DNA of 64,000 nt. Origin: Actinomadura latina NBRC 106108 (GTDB lineage: Bacteria > Actinomycetota > Actinomycetes > Streptosporangiales > Streptosporangiaceae). This document shows, piece by piece, positions 15,911-24,314 of this stretch. The notes below the pieces were generated by a model. It did no database searches and was not told where the DNA came from. It saw only the letters and a list, made by a program, of their open reading frames with translations. How positions within the stretch are numbered: position 1 is the first letter of the stretch; each line of letters begins with the position of its first letter. A program made the translations under genes and the position numbers. Location: contig NZ_BCQS01000007.1 in assembly GCF_001552195.1 (NCBI RefSeq), positions 186,001 to 250,000 of the forward strand. Reading direction: 5' to 3'.

Positions 15911-16387
15911 ATGCGAATCCGGGGGCCGCGCCGTCCGGTGCTCTGGGCACTCGCCGGCGCGGCGGCGCTCGCGGCGGCGCTCGCGGCGGCGCTCGCGGCG
16001 GGGGCCCGGCGGTTCCGGGTGGTGGAGGTCGCCGGCGACTCGATGCTGCCCGCGCTGCGGCCGGGGGACCGGCTGGTCGTGCGGCGCGGCGCGCGGCTCC
16101 GGCCCGGCGCGGTCGTCGTCGCGGAGCATCCGGAGCGGCCGGGGCTCCTCATCGTCAAGCGCGCCGGCCACCGCGCGGCGGACGGGTGGTGGCTGGAGAG
16201 CGACAACCAGCGCGCCCCGGGCCGCCGCGACAGCTGGGACTTCGGCTCCGTCCCGGACGCGCTCGTCGCCGGCCGGGTCGTCGCCCGCTACTGGCCGCTC
16301 TCGCGGGCGGGGACGGTCACGCGGGCGCCGTCCGGACGGCAGGCGGCGGTCACGCTGGGACGTCCCGCGCAGCGGTCGGAGCAGTAG
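15911..16387 (+). CDS. sodX: SodN maturation protease SodX (S26-type)
   Basis: 158 residues. An N-terminal Ala/Leu-rich membrane segment (VLWALAGAAALAAALAAALA) precedes the signal-peptidase-like catalytic core: VAGDSMLPALRPGDRLV with the nucleophile Ser, and LLIVKRAGHR with the general-base Lys. Members next to sodN cut off the SodN propeptide. ATG 15911 follows GAGGAGGAG. The 3' end runs 100 nt into the opposite CGNR gene, an unusually long convergent overlap. Confidence 0.88.
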   Translation: MRIRGPRRPVLWALAGAAALAAALAAALAAGARRFRVVEVAGDSMLPALRPGDRLVVRRGARLRPGAVVVAEHPERPGLLIVKRAGHRAADGWWLESDNQRAPGRRDSWDFGSVPDALVAGRVVARYWPLSRAGTVTRAPSGRQAAVTLGRPAQRSEQ

Positions 16388-16851
16388 CGCCGGGAGCGGT
16401 TCGCGGTCGTGTCGAAGAACACGCGTTCGCAGCCGTCCGCCCGGCAGGTGCCGAGCCGCGCCAGGCCCTGGGCGGCGATCTTCGCGGCGAGGCCCATCGC
16501 GGCGCGGGCCGCGTAGCGGTCGGTGACGGAGCCGGCCTCGTTGAAGTGCAGATGCCAGTCCTTGCCGTCGTGCCGGGAGACCTTCGGATGGACGGGATGG
16601 TGGATGAGCATCGTGTTGAGGCGGTCCACGGCGCCGTCCTCGTCCCCGTGCGCGACGGCGGTGAAGATCGCGCGGAGCTGCGCGCGCAGCTCCCGCATGG
16701 CGTCGAGATCGCGGTGCGCGATCCGGCCCCCGAGATGCGGCCGGTGCGCGAGCAGCGCCCGCAGCCCTTCGAGATCGCACAGGTCGTCCCCGTCGGGACG
16801 GTGCGTGTTCACGAGATCGATCGCCAGGTCTGCGTATGAGGCCAGATTCAC
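16288..16851 (-). CDS. ABATE/CGNR zinc-finger protein (possible stress regulator)
   Basis: 187 residues from GTG 16851 (GGGAGC upstream). The N-terminal ABATE domain (LAIDLVNTHRPDGDDL, LRALLAHR) and C-terminal zinc ribbon LGTCRADGCERVFFDTTANRSRRYCSDRC place it in the CGNR family, thought to be DNA-binding regulators in actinomycetes. Here the naming motif reads C-A-G-R rather than C-G-N-R. The last 33 residues are encoded opposite the end of sodX. Confidence 0.8.
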   Translation of the reverse strand: MNLASYADLAIDLVNTHRPDGDDLCDLEGLRALLAHRPHLGGRIAHRDLDAMRELRAQLRAIFTAVAHGDEDGAVDRLNTMLIHHPVHPKVSRHDGKDWHLHFNEAGSVTDRYAARAAMGLAAKIAAQGLARLGTCRADGCERVFFDTTANRSRRYCSDRCAGRPSVTAACRPDGARVTVPARESGQ

Positions 16852-17060
16852 TGTCGCTCCCGACGGACTCCACCTGTTCGGACGAAGTGCCAGGATCTAT
16901 TCCCCGTTGACGCGGATTACACCTGTTTCGGGGGAAAATATGCGGTCGCTGTAGAGACCGCGGCGCGAAATTACTCCAATTCGGCCCGGCGATGGCCGAG
17001 TTTATGGACCAATCGAACGGCCCGCGCCCCGGTGGGGGCACAGGCCGTCCGGGACGGGGG

Positions 17061-18251
17061 TCAGATGCGGTTGACGCCCTCGCGGCGGGCCTGCTCGGCC
17101 ACCGCGGCGGTGACGGCCGGGGCGACCCGGTCGTCGAACGGGTTCGGGATGATGTAGTCGGCGGTCAGGTCGCCGCCGACGATGTCGGCGAGCGCGTTCG
17201 CCGCCGCCAGCTTCATGCCCTCGGTGATCGTGTGCGCCCGGACGTCCAGCGCGCCGCGGAAGATGCCCGGGAACGCCAGCACGTTGTTGATCTGGTTCGG
17301 GTAGTCGCTGCGGCCGGTCGCGACGACCTTGGCGTGCCGCCGCGCGACCTCGGGGTGGACCTCGGGGGTGGGGTTGGACAGCGCGAACACGATCGCGTTC
17401 TCCGACATCGTGGCGACGCACGACTCGTGCACGGTGCTGCCGGACAGGCCGATGAACACGTCGGCGCCGCGCAGCGCCTCCTCGGTGGAGCCCTTCAGGT
17501 GCGACCGGTTGGTGATCGCGGCGATGCGCTCCTTGACCGGGTTCAGGCCGTCCCGGCCCTCGTGGATGAGGCCCTTGCTGTCGGACAGCGCGATGTCGCC
17601 GATGCCGCCCTCGATCAGCATCTTGGAGACCGCGATGCCGGACGCGCCCGCGCCGGCGACGACCGCGCGCAGCTCCGACAGCGGCTTGCCGACGAAGCGG
17701 GCCGCGTTCGTCAGCGCGGCGAGCGCGACGATCGCGGTGCCGTGCTGGTCGTCGTGGAAGACGGGGATGTTGAGCGCGGCGCGCAGCCGGTCCTCGATCT
17801 CGAAGCAGCGGGGGGCGCTGATGTCCTCCAGGTTGATGCCGCCGAAGCTCGGCGCCATCCGGATCACCGTGTCGACGATCTCGTCCACGCCCGTGCAGCT
17901 CAGCGCGATCGGCACGGAGTCGACGTCGGCGAACTCCTTGAACAGCAGGGACTTGCCCTCCATGACCGGCATGGACGCGGCGGCGCCGATGTCGCCGAGG
18001 CCGAGCACGGCGGTGCCGTCGGTGACGACCGCGACGACCCTGGACGTCCAGGTGTACTCGTGGGCCAGCTCGGGGTTGTCGGCGATGGCGGTGCACACGC
18101 GGGCGACGCCCGGCGTGTAGGCCAGCGAGAGATCGTCCTTGTTGCGGACCGGGATGGTCGACCGCATCTCCAGCTTCCCGCCGCGGTGCAGCGCGAAGGC
18201 CGGATCGTCGTCCAGCGAGAGCGGTTCGGTGGTAATGGGCTCAGCAGCCAC
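17061..18251 (-). CDS. NAD(P)-dependent malic enzyme
   Basis: 396 residues; oxidative decarboxylation of malate to pyruvate. Family text: DDLSLAYTPGVARVC (with the catalytic Tyr), VVTDGTAVLGLGDIGA, MPVMEGKSLLFKEFADVD, FHDDQHGTAIV and the Rossmann loop VVAGAGASGIAVSKML. It is the short single-domain type without the phosphotransacetylase extension. Start taken as GTG 18251 after a weak GGGG site; the open frame extends much further 5' without family similarity. Monocistronic. Confidence 0.9.
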   Translation of the reverse strand: MAAEPITTEPLSLDDDPAFALHRGGKLEMRSTIPVRNKDDLSLAYTPGVARVCTAIADNPELAHEYTWTSRVVAVVTDGTAVLGLGDIGAAASMPVMEGKSLLFKEFADVDSVPIALSCTGVDEIVDTVIRMAPSFGGINLEDISAPRCFEIEDRLRAALNIPVFHDDQHGTAIVALAALTNAARFVGKPLSELRAVVAGAGASGIAVSKMLIEGGIGDIALSDSKGLIHEGRDGLNPVKERIAAITNRSHLKGSTEEALRGADVFIGLSGSTVHESCVATMSENAIVFALSNPTPEVHPEVARRHAKVVATGRSDYPNQINNVLAFPGIFRGALDVRAHTITEGMKLAAANALADIVGGDLTADYIIPNPFDDRVAPAVTAAVAEQARREGVNRI

Positions 18252-18569
18252 AGCGACCCCTGTCAGTGAAAGTTGGCTTTCTTGCGATGCCGCCGCGGTG
18301 GTGGTGGCGTGGTGGCCTGTCACCTGGTGGTCATCTCGCGACGTACGGGGGTCACCCGTTGTCCGATTGTGCCACACGGGCCTGCGCGCCCCTCGGGCCC
18401 GGGGTGGGTGTCGGCCGTCACGTGACGGTCGCCACATGTAGCGATCCGGTAGCACACGGTGGGTAAGGGAGGTGTCGGCGCGCCGTTCCGGAGCTACCTC
18501 GTTGCGTGATTGTTTCGGACCCTTTATCCAGATCAGGGAGGTTGTGCGCCAAACTGTGCACCTGACCTT

Positions 18570-18587
18570 CGGATCTACGCAGATCCG
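18570..18587 (+). promoter_or_regulatory. Inverted repeat in the leader of the ABC operon
   Basis: CGGATCT-ACGC-AGATCCG, 7-bp perfect arms, 24 nt before ATG 18611. Could be an operator or a 5'-UTR hairpin. The remainder of the 359-nt gap 18252-18610 shows no gene; it carries the 5' regions of two divergent genes. Confidence 0.5.
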
Positions 18588-18610
18588 ACGTAACCACCTG
18601 GAGGGGGACC

Positions 18611-19519
18611 ATGACCACCGGTTCTCTGCGCCGCCGCCTTGCCGCGGCGAGCGCTCTCGTGCTGACCGGCGCTCTCGCCCTGTCCGCATGTGGCGACAGC
18701 GACGATTCTGGCGACTCGGGCGCAGCCGCCCCGAACACGAGCGTTGACAGCAAGCTCGCGGCCATGGTCCCGGACGCCATCAAGAGCGACGGCAAGATCT
18801 CGATCGGCACCGACGCGTCCTACCCGCCCAACGAATCCGTCGACCCCGCGTCGCAGAAGATCGTCGGCTGGGACGTCGACCTGTTCAACGCCGTCGCGGC
18901 CAAGCTCGGGCTGAAGACCGAGTACCACAACGCGGGCTTCGACACGATCATCCCGGGAGTCCAGTCCGGCAAGTACGAGGCCGGTGTCTCCTCCTTCACC
19001 GACACCAAGGAGCGCGAGCAGGCCGTCGACTTCGTCACCTACTACTCGGCGGGGACGGCCTGGGCGGCGCTCAAGGGCAATCCCAAGGGCGTCAACCCCG
19101 ACGACGCCTGCGGCAAGAGCATCGGCGTCCAGCAGGGCACCGTGCAGGTCGACGACCTGACGGCGCGCAGCAAGAAGTGCACCGACGCGGGCAAGCCGGC
19201 CATCAAGCAGGTCGTCCGCAAGCAGCAGACCGAGGTCAACAACGACCTGGTCGCGGGCAAGGTCGACGCCATGGCGGCCGACTCGCCGATCGTCGGCGGC
19301 GCGGTCAAGAAGACCGGCAAGCTGGAGATCATCGGCCAGGTCTACGACACCGCCCCCTACGGCTACACGTTCGGCAAGAACTCCGGCCAGTTCAAGGAGG
19401 CCGTGCAGGGCGCGCTGAAGGCGCTCATCGCCGACGGCAGCTACAAGAAGATCCTCACCGAGAACGGCGTGGAGAGCGGCGCGATCTCCGACCCGGCGAT
19501 CAACGCGGCGCAGAGCTGA
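18611..19519 (+). CDS. Amino-acid ABC transporter substrate-binding lipoprotein
   Basis: 302 residues. Basic start, hydrophobic segment and lipobox L-S-A-C, then the SBP_bac_3 fold: ISIGTDASYPPNESVDP, IVGWDVDLFNAVAAKLGL, FDTIIPGVQSGKYEAGVSSFTDT, GKSIGVQQGT, YGYTFGKNSGQFKEAV. It captures a polar amino acid or amine outside the membrane and hands it to the permease encoded next (4-nt gap). The three genes 18611-21318 form one operon. Site GGAGGGG sits just before ATG. Confidence 0.92.
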   Translation: MTTGSLRRRLAAASALVLTGALALSACGDSDDSGDSGAAAPNTSVDSKLAAMVPDAIKSDGKISIGTDASYPPNESVDPASQKIVGWDVDLFNAVAAKLGLKTEYHNAGFDTIIPGVQSGKYEAGVSSFTDTKEREQAVDFVTYYSAGTAWAALKGNPKGVNPDDACGKSIGVQQGTVQVDDLTARSKKCTDAGKPAIKQVVRKQQTEVNNDLVAGKVDAMAADSPIVGGAVKKTGKLEIIGQVYDTAPYGYTFGKNSGQFKEAVQGALKALIADGSYKKILTENGVESGAISDPAINAAQS

Positions 19520-19523
19520 TCGC

Positions 19524-20438
19524 ATGACCGTCGACACCGACGTCGAGGGGGGACGGCCCGAAACGATCAAGGCCGTCCCCGTCCGGCACCCGGGCCGCTG
19601 GGTGGCGGCGGCGGTCGTCCTGGTGCTGGTCGCGATGTTCGTCCACTTCCTGCTCACCAGCGACGCGCTGGACTGGGCGGAGCAGCGGAAGTACATCCTG
19701 TCCGTCGCCGTGCTCAAGGGCGTCCGCAACACGATCCTGCTGACCATCGCCGCGATGATCGGCGGTGTGCTGCTCGGCACGGTCCTCGCGCTGATGCGGC
19801 TGTCGCCCAATCCGCTGCTGCGCGGCTCGTCCTGGTTCTACCTGTGGTTCTTCCGCGGCACGCCGCTCTACACCCAGCTGCTCATCTGGGGCGCGATCGG
19901 CTCGCTGTTCCCGACCGTCGGGATCGGCATCCCGTTCGGGCCGGAGTTCCACACCTGGCAGACGCAGTCGCTCGTCACCGCCATGATCGCGGCGGGACTC
20001 GGGCTGATCCTCAACGAGGCCGCCTACATGGCGGAGATCATCCGGGCCGGGATCCTGTCGGTGGACGAGGGGCAGCAGGAGGCGGCGAGCGCGCTCGGCA
20101 TGTCCCGGCTGCAGACCATGGGCCGGATCGTGCTGCCGCAGGCGATGCGGGTCATCATCCCGCCGACCGGCAACGAGGCGCTCTCGATGATGAAGAACAC
20201 CTCGCTCGTCGCGGCCATCCCGTTCTCCGAGCTGACGTTCACCGCGCAGACCATCTACGCGAGCACCTACAAGATCATCCCGATGCTGGTGATGGCGTGC
20301 CTGTGGTACCTGCTGCTCTCCTCCCTGATGATGGTGGGCCAGCACTACCTCGAGCGGCACTTCAGCCGGGGCATCGGCCGGGGCAGGGAACCGCGCGCGC
20401 AGCGGGTCCGCTTCCGCGGCGGGGGCGGTGGCCAGTGA
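19524..20438 (+). CDS. Amino-acid ABC transporter permease
   Basis: 304 residues of the His/Glu/Gln/Arg type. Membrane helices from about 25 ([19 protein letters not shown]) onward; the periplasmic loop [16 protein letters not shown]; the EAA motif ([30 protein letters not shown]) that docks on the ATPase. The N-terminus is extended (about 20 polar residues) and the C-terminus is basic. Starts with ATG 19524 four bases after the binding-protein stop. Confidence 0.92.
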   Translation: MTVDTDVEGGRPETIKAVPVRHPGRWVAAAVVLVLVAMFVHFLLTSDALDWAEQRKYILSVAVLKGVRNTILLTIAAMIGGVLLGTVLALMRLSPNPLLRGSSWFYLWFFRGTPLYTQLLIWGAIGSLFPTVGIGIPFGPEFHTWQTQSLVTAMIAAGLGLILNEAAYMAEIIRAGILSVDEGQQEAASALGMSRLQTMGRIVLPQAMRVIIPPTGNEALSMMKNTSLVAAIPFSELTFTAQTIYASTYKIIPMLVMACLWYLLLSSLMMVGQHYLERHFSRGIGRGREPRAQRVRFRGGGGGQ

Positions 20439-20451
20439 GCGGAGGAACGGC

Positions 20452-21318
20452 ATGGTGAGACGCCGGAAGCAAGCGCAGAGCGAGCCCTCCGCGAACCTCG
20501 AGAAGTTCGCCGCCGAGGTGTCCGCGGGCAAGTGGAGCGGCGGCGGCCCCGCGAACGGCGGCCCGATGGTCAAGGCCGAGAAGGTGCACAAGTCGTTCGG
20601 CCGGCTGGAGGTGCTGAAGGGCATCGACCTGGAGGTGAAGCCCGGCGAGGTCATGTGCGTCGTCGGGCCGTCCGGGTCCGGCAAGTCGACGTTCCTTCGC
20701 TGCATCAACCACCTGGAGAAGATCAACGCCGGGCGGCTGTGGGTGAACGGCCACCTGGTCGGCTACAGGCAGTCGGGCGGCAAGCTCTACGAGCTGCGCG
20801 ACCGCGAGGTGGCCGCCCAGCGCCGCGAGATCGGCATGGTGTTCCAGCGGTTCAACCTCTTCCCCCACAAGACGGCGCTGGAGAACATCATGGGGGCGCC
20901 GGTGTGGGTCAAGGGCATCCCGAGGGAGCAGGCCAGGCAGCGTGCCTTCGCACTGCTGGAGCGCGTCGGGCTCGCGGAGAAGGCGCAGAGCTACCCGGGC
21001 CAGCTGTCCGGCGGGCAGCAGCAGCGGGTGGCGATCGCGCGGGCGCTCGCCATGGAGCCGGCGCTCATGCTGTTCGACGAGCCCACGTCCGCGCTCGACC
21101 CCGAACTCGTCGGCGAGGTGCTCGAGGTCATGAAGCAGCTCGCCCTCGACGGCATGACCATGGTCGTGGTCACCCACGAGATGGGCTTCGCCCGCGAGGT
21201 CGGCGACTCGCTGGTCTTCATGGACGACGGCGTCGTCGTCGAGGAGGGCACCCCGCGCGACGTCCTGGCGAACCCCCGGCACCGCCGCACCCAGGACTTC
21301 CTCTCCAAGGTGCTGTGA
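20452..21318 (+). CDS. Amino-acid ABC transporter ATP-binding protein
   Basis: 288 residues. Walker [11 protein letters not shown]-loop [17 protein letters not shown], signature [16 protein letters not shown], Walker [15 protein letters not shown] and switch His in VTHEMGFA. GlnQ/GltL class. ATG 20452 has GCGGAGG upstream and adds about 38 polar residues before the conserved core at [15 protein letters not shown] 20566 would give a conventional length. Last gene of the operon; a terminator follows. Confidence 0.92.
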   Translation: MVRRRKQAQSEPSANLEKFAAEVSAGKWSGGGPANGGPMVKAEKVHKSFGRLEVLKGIDLEVKPGEVMCVVGPSGSGKSTFLRCINHLEKINAGRLWVNGHLVGYRQSGGKLYELRDREVAAQRREIGMVFQRFNLFPHKTALENIMGAPVWVKGIPREQARQRAFALLERVGLAEKAQSYPGQLSGGQQQRVAIARALAMEPALMLFDEPTSALDPELVGEVLEVMKQLALDGMTMVVVTHEMGFAREVGDSLVFMDDGVVVEEGTPRDVLANPRHRRTQDFLSKVL

Positions 21319-21333
21319 CCCGACCTGGGCCCA

Positions 21334-21362
21334 CGGCCCGTCCCCACGCCGGGGGCGGGCCG
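21334..21362 (+). terminator. Terminator of the amino-acid ABC operon
   Basis: CGGCCCGTCCCC, loop ACGCC, GGGGGCGGGCCG: 12-bp GC-rich stem with one G-U pair, 15 nt after the stop. Confidence 0.65.
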
Positions 21363-21396
21363 CCGGCCGTCCCGGCCGGACGGTTAGTGTCGGTTC

Positions 21397-22365
21397 ATGT
21401 TCGCTGTCACGGCCACGCAGATCGACGCAGACAATCCGCTGAACGGGCTGACGCTGGGGGAGCGGCCCGATCCCGAGGTACCGGACGGCTGGACGACCGT
21501 CACGGTGAAGGCCGCCGCGCTCAACCACCACGACCTGTGGTCGCTGAAGGGCGTCGGCCTGCCCGCCGACAGGCTCCCGATGATCCTCGGCTGCGACGCC
21601 GCCGGGGTCGACGAGGACGGCAACGAGGTCATCGTGCACTCGGTGATCGGCGACCCGGACCGGGGCGGCGGCGACGAGACGCTCGACCCGAAGCGGTCGC
21701 TGCTGTCGGAGGTCCACCAGGGGGCGCTCGCGGAGAAGGTCGCGGTGCCGCGCCGCAACCTCGTGCCGAAGCCCGCCGAGCTGTCGTTCGAGGAGGCGGC
21801 CTGCCTGCCGACGGCGTGGCTCACCGCCTACCGGATGCTGTTCGACAAGGCCGGGCTGCAGCCCGGGTCGTCCGTGCTGGTGCAGGGCGCCGGCGGCGGC
21901 GTGGCGACGGCCGCGATCGCGCTGGCGTCGGCCGCCGGGTTCCGGGTCTACGCGACGAGCCGCAGCGAGGGCAAGCGCAAGCGGGCGCAGGAGCTCGGGG
22001 CGGACGCCGTGTTCGAGACGGGCGCGCGGCTGCCCGAGCGGGTCGACGCCGTCATCGAGACCGTCGGGCAGGCGACCTGGTCGCACTCGCTGAAGTCGCT
22101 GCGGCCCGGCGGGCGGATCGTGGTGTCCGGCGCCACCAGCGGCCAGGTGCCGCCGGCGGAGCTGAACCGGGTGTTCTTCCTGCAGCTGTCGGTGGTCGGC
22201 TCCACCATGGGGACGCGGGCGCAGCTGGAGCGGCTCGCGCGGTTCCTCGTCAAGACGGGCACCAAGCCGCTGATCGACCGGACGCTGCCGCTGAGCCGGG
22301 CGCCCGAGGGGTTCGCCGCGATGGCGGAGGGCGACCTCTTCGGGAAGATCGTCTTCACGCCGTGA
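21397..22365 (+). CDS. Zinc-free MDR oxidoreductase (quinone-reductase-like)
   Basis: 322 residues. GroES-like N-half (VTVKAAALNHHDLWSLKGVGLP, MILGCDAAGVDEDG) and NAD(P)H Rossmann half (VLVQGAGGGVATAAIALASAAG, YATSRSEGKRKRAQELGAD). It lacks the structural-zinc cysteines of true alcohol dehydrogenases. Reduces an unknown carbonyl or quinone. Stands alone; ATG 21397 lies downstream of a GGTTAGTGT box. Confidence 0.82.
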   Translation: MFAVTATQIDADNPLNGLTLGERPDPEVPDGWTTVTVKAAALNHHDLWSLKGVGLPADRLPMILGCDAAGVDEDGNEVIVHSVIGDPDRGGGDETLDPKRSLLSEVHQGALAEKVAVPRRNLVPKPAELSFEEAACLPTAWLTAYRMLFDKAGLQPGSSVLVQGAGGGVATAAIALASAAGFRVYATSRSEGKRKRAQELGADAVFETGARLPERVDAVIETVGQATWSHSLKSLRPGGRIVVSGATSGQVPPAELNRVFFLQLSVVGSTMGTRAQLERLARFLVKTGTKPLIDRTLPLSRAPEGFAAMAEGDLFGKIVFTP

Positions 22366-22392
22366 GCCGGGGAGCCGTGGCCGGGCGGCCGG

Positions 22393-23115
22393 TCACGGCT
22401 CCTTGCGGAAGATCTCGTTCTTCAGGCGTTCGCGGGTCTCGTCGAGGAGGGCCTGGGCCGCGGCGAGGCCGTCGTCGTCCAGGCCGGCCTTCTTCGCCGA
22501 CTTGCGGACGTCCTCGACGAACTTGCGGAGCAGCCGCTCCAGCTTGAGGCGGGCGACGTCCTCGCTGGTGCCGGTCGCCGTCTTCCAGGCGTCGTCCCAG
22601 TTCTGCCGCCACTCCTCCTTCCACGTCTGCTTCTGCTCGCGCCAGTGCTCCTTCTGGCGCTTCCACTCGTCCTTCTGGCGCTCCGTCGTCTCCTTCCACG
22701 CCTCCTTGGACGTGGTCTTGCCCTGGTCGCGCATCGTCCGGGCGGCCTGCGTCAGCTCCTCGCGCAGCGTCCGGACCGTCTGCCGGACGTCCTCCTGCAC
22801 GCCGCGCGCGAACTCCTGCGCCGAGGCGGAGATCTCCTCCTCCAGTTCGGCGAGCTCGTCCATCCGGCGCTCCAGCTCCTCGCGGCCCTTGTCGGTCAGC
22901 GAGTACACCTTCTTGCCCTTGATCACCTCGTGCGTGACCAGGCCCTCGGACTCCAGCCGGGCGAGCCGCGGGTAGATCGTGCCGGGGGAGGGCGAGTAGA
23001 CCCCGAGGAACCGGTCCTGCAGCAGCCGGATCACCTCGTAGCCGTGCCTCGGGCTCTCCTCCAGCAGCTTCAGCAGGTACAGCCGCAACCGACCGTGCCC
23101 GAAAACGGGGCTCAC
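22393..23115 (-). CDS. PadR-family regulator with long charged helical region
   Basis: 240 residues. The N-terminal winged helix (GHGRLRLYLLKLLEESPRHGYEVI, SPSPGTIYPRLARLESEGLV, VIKGKKVYSLTDKGREEL) is PadR. Instead of the usual short dimerisation helix there are about 100 residues of Lys/Glu/Trp/Arg-rich helix (ERQKDEWKRQKEHWREQKQTW) and then LERLLRKFVEDVRKSAKKAG. Encoded 3 nt after the DUF4097 gene, so it is probably co-transcribed and autoregulated through the repeat at 23980-24016. Confidence 0.9.
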   Translation of the reverse strand: MSPVFGHGRLRLYLLKLLEESPRHGYEVIRLLQDRFLGVYSPSPGTIYPRLARLESEGLVTHEVIKGKKVYSLTDKGREELERRMDELAELEEEISASAQEFARGVQEDVRQTVRTLREELTQAARTMRDQGKTTSKEAWKETTERQKDEWKRQKEHWREQKQTWKEEWRQNWDDAWKTATGTSEDVARLKLERLLRKFVEDVRKSAKKAGLDDDGLAAAQALLDETRERLKNEIFRKEP

Positions 23116-23118
23116 GTC

Positions 23119-23943
23119 TCATTTCTCCATTCGGGGGCCGGTGATGGTCTCGGGGGCGTCGTCGCGGCCGAGGAGGGTGATCGCGCCGGAGACGGTGTTG
23201 ACCGCCAGCCGTCCGGAACCGTCGCCGATCTTGCCGGTGACGCTCTGCGCGATGGTGCGGTCCTGCCGGGAGAGTTCGGGGAAGGACGTCTCGATGCGCC
23301 CGGCGGCCGAGTTCAGCGAGACCTGCGCGCCGGCGGACTCCGGAACGCGCAGCGCCACCTCGCCCGACACCGTGTTGACGTCCACGCTCGCGCTGCCGGG
23401 CAGTTCGACGTCGGCGGCGACGCGGCCGCTGACCGTGCGGGCGCCGAGCCGGTCGATGGACGCGCCGGCGAGCGCGAGGTCGCCGGACACGGAGGTGAAC
23501 GAGACCGTCCCGTCCAGGCCCTGCGCCTCGATCGCGCCGGACACGGTGTTGGCGTCGATCGCGCCCGCCACCCCGTCCAGCGTGACGTCGCCGGAGGCGC
23601 TCTTGATGGACGTGCGGGTCGTCATGCCCGTCACGATCGCGTCCGCCGACACGAGGTTCAGCGAGACCGGGCAGTCGTGCGGGACGGTCACCGTGATCGC
23701 GGCGCTCGCCTTGTGGGTGCGCAGCCAGCTGAGCACGCCCTCCCACAGCTTCTCGTGGGTGACGGTCAGCATGCCGGCCTCGTGCGTGACCACCAGCGGG
23801 GGGCCCTCGACGTCGCCGACCATGATGGACGGCCGCTCGTCGGAGGCGAGCACCGAGACGCTGCCGGCGATCAGCGTGATCCGCAGCGCGACCACGCCGT
23901 CGAAGTCCAGGGTGGTGGGTTCGTCGATCGTCCAGCGCGACAT
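23119..23943 (-). CDS. DUF4097 beta-helix-like protein
   Basis: 274 residues. From about residue 95 the sequence becomes repetitive, with motifs of the form T-V-S-G-x-(I/V) every 18-25 residues (IKSASGDVTLDGVAGAI, NTVSGAIEAQGLDG, TSVSGDLALAGASI, RTVSGRVAADVELPG, NTVSGEVALRVPES, NTVSGAITLLGRDD). These are the turns of a right-handed beta-solenoid as in DUF4097/adhesin-like proteins. No signal peptide, so probably cytoplasmic. Actinomycetes often pair it with a PadR regulator; the function is unknown. ATG 23943 or the adjacent GTG 23946 may start it. Confidence 0.85.
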   Translation of the reverse strand: MSRWTIDEPTTLDFDGVVALRITLIAGSVSVLASDERPSIMVGDVEGPPLVVTHEAGMLTVTHEKLWEGVLSWLRTHKASAAITVTVPHDCPVSLNLVSADAIVTGMTTRTSIKSASGDVTLDGVAGAIDANTVSGAIEAQGLDGTVSFTSVSGDLALAGASIDRLGARTVSGRVAADVELPGSASVDVNTVSGEVALRVPESAGAQVSLNSAAGRIETSFPELSRQDRTIAQSVTGKIGDGSGRLAVNTVSGAITLLGRDDAPETITGPRMEK

Positions 23944-23979
23944 CACGATGCCCTTCGTCCGGCTCCTCCGTCAGTAGAC

Positions 23980-24016
23980 ACGATATGTCGCGTCACGGGA
24001 AAGTCAAGACATATCG
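23980..24016 (-). promoter_or_regulatory. Promoter flanked by an inverted repeat (probable PadR operator)
   Basis: Reading left: GACATATCG-type arms at 23981-23989 (CGATATGTC) and 24008-24016 (GACATATCG) are perfect 9-bp complements separated by 18 nt. Between and into them lies TTGACT (24002-24007), a 16-nt spacer and TATCGT (23980-23985), a good vegetative promoter for DUF4097-padR. A dimer on the arms would cover both promoter boxes. Confidence 0.65.
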
Positions 24017-24034
24017 CGTGTTGTGCGAGGTGGG

Positions 24035-24214
24035 TCACTCGTCGTCTTCGTCGTCCAGGCGGGCGAGCCAGGTGGCGAGGCGGTCGACGGGCGTCTCGAA
24101 CTCCGGGTTCAGGTCGACGAACTCGCGGAGCCGCTCGGCCAGCCACGTCAGGCTGACCTCCTCCGCGCCGCGCCGGTCCGTCAGTTCCTCGATGCCCCGA
24201 TCGGTGAAGTACAT
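24035..24214 (-). CDS. Small DUF6104-type protein
   Basis: 59 residues, below usual gene-calling length. It begins MYFTDRGIEELTDRRG, continues VSLTWLAERLREFVDLNPEF and ends LATWLARLDDEDDE. I recognise this as the actinobacterial DUF6104 family, acidic helical proteins usually encoded beside the 2-oxoglutarate dehydrogenase gene, as here (101 nt from kgd, same strand). No known function. Weak A/G-rich ribosome site (AAGAAAGAAG). Confidence 0.8.
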   Translation of the reverse strand: MYFTDRGIEELTDRRGAEEVSLTWLAERLREFVDLNPEFETPVDRLATWLARLDDEDDE

Positions 24215-24314
24215 GTAGCGGTGTCTTCTTTCTTGATCTTGCCCTCGGGACGCCGAGAGCCCCGGCGCGACGCACCGGAGCCCTCGGGTCTGCCTGCTTC
24301 CTTCTCCGCCCGGC

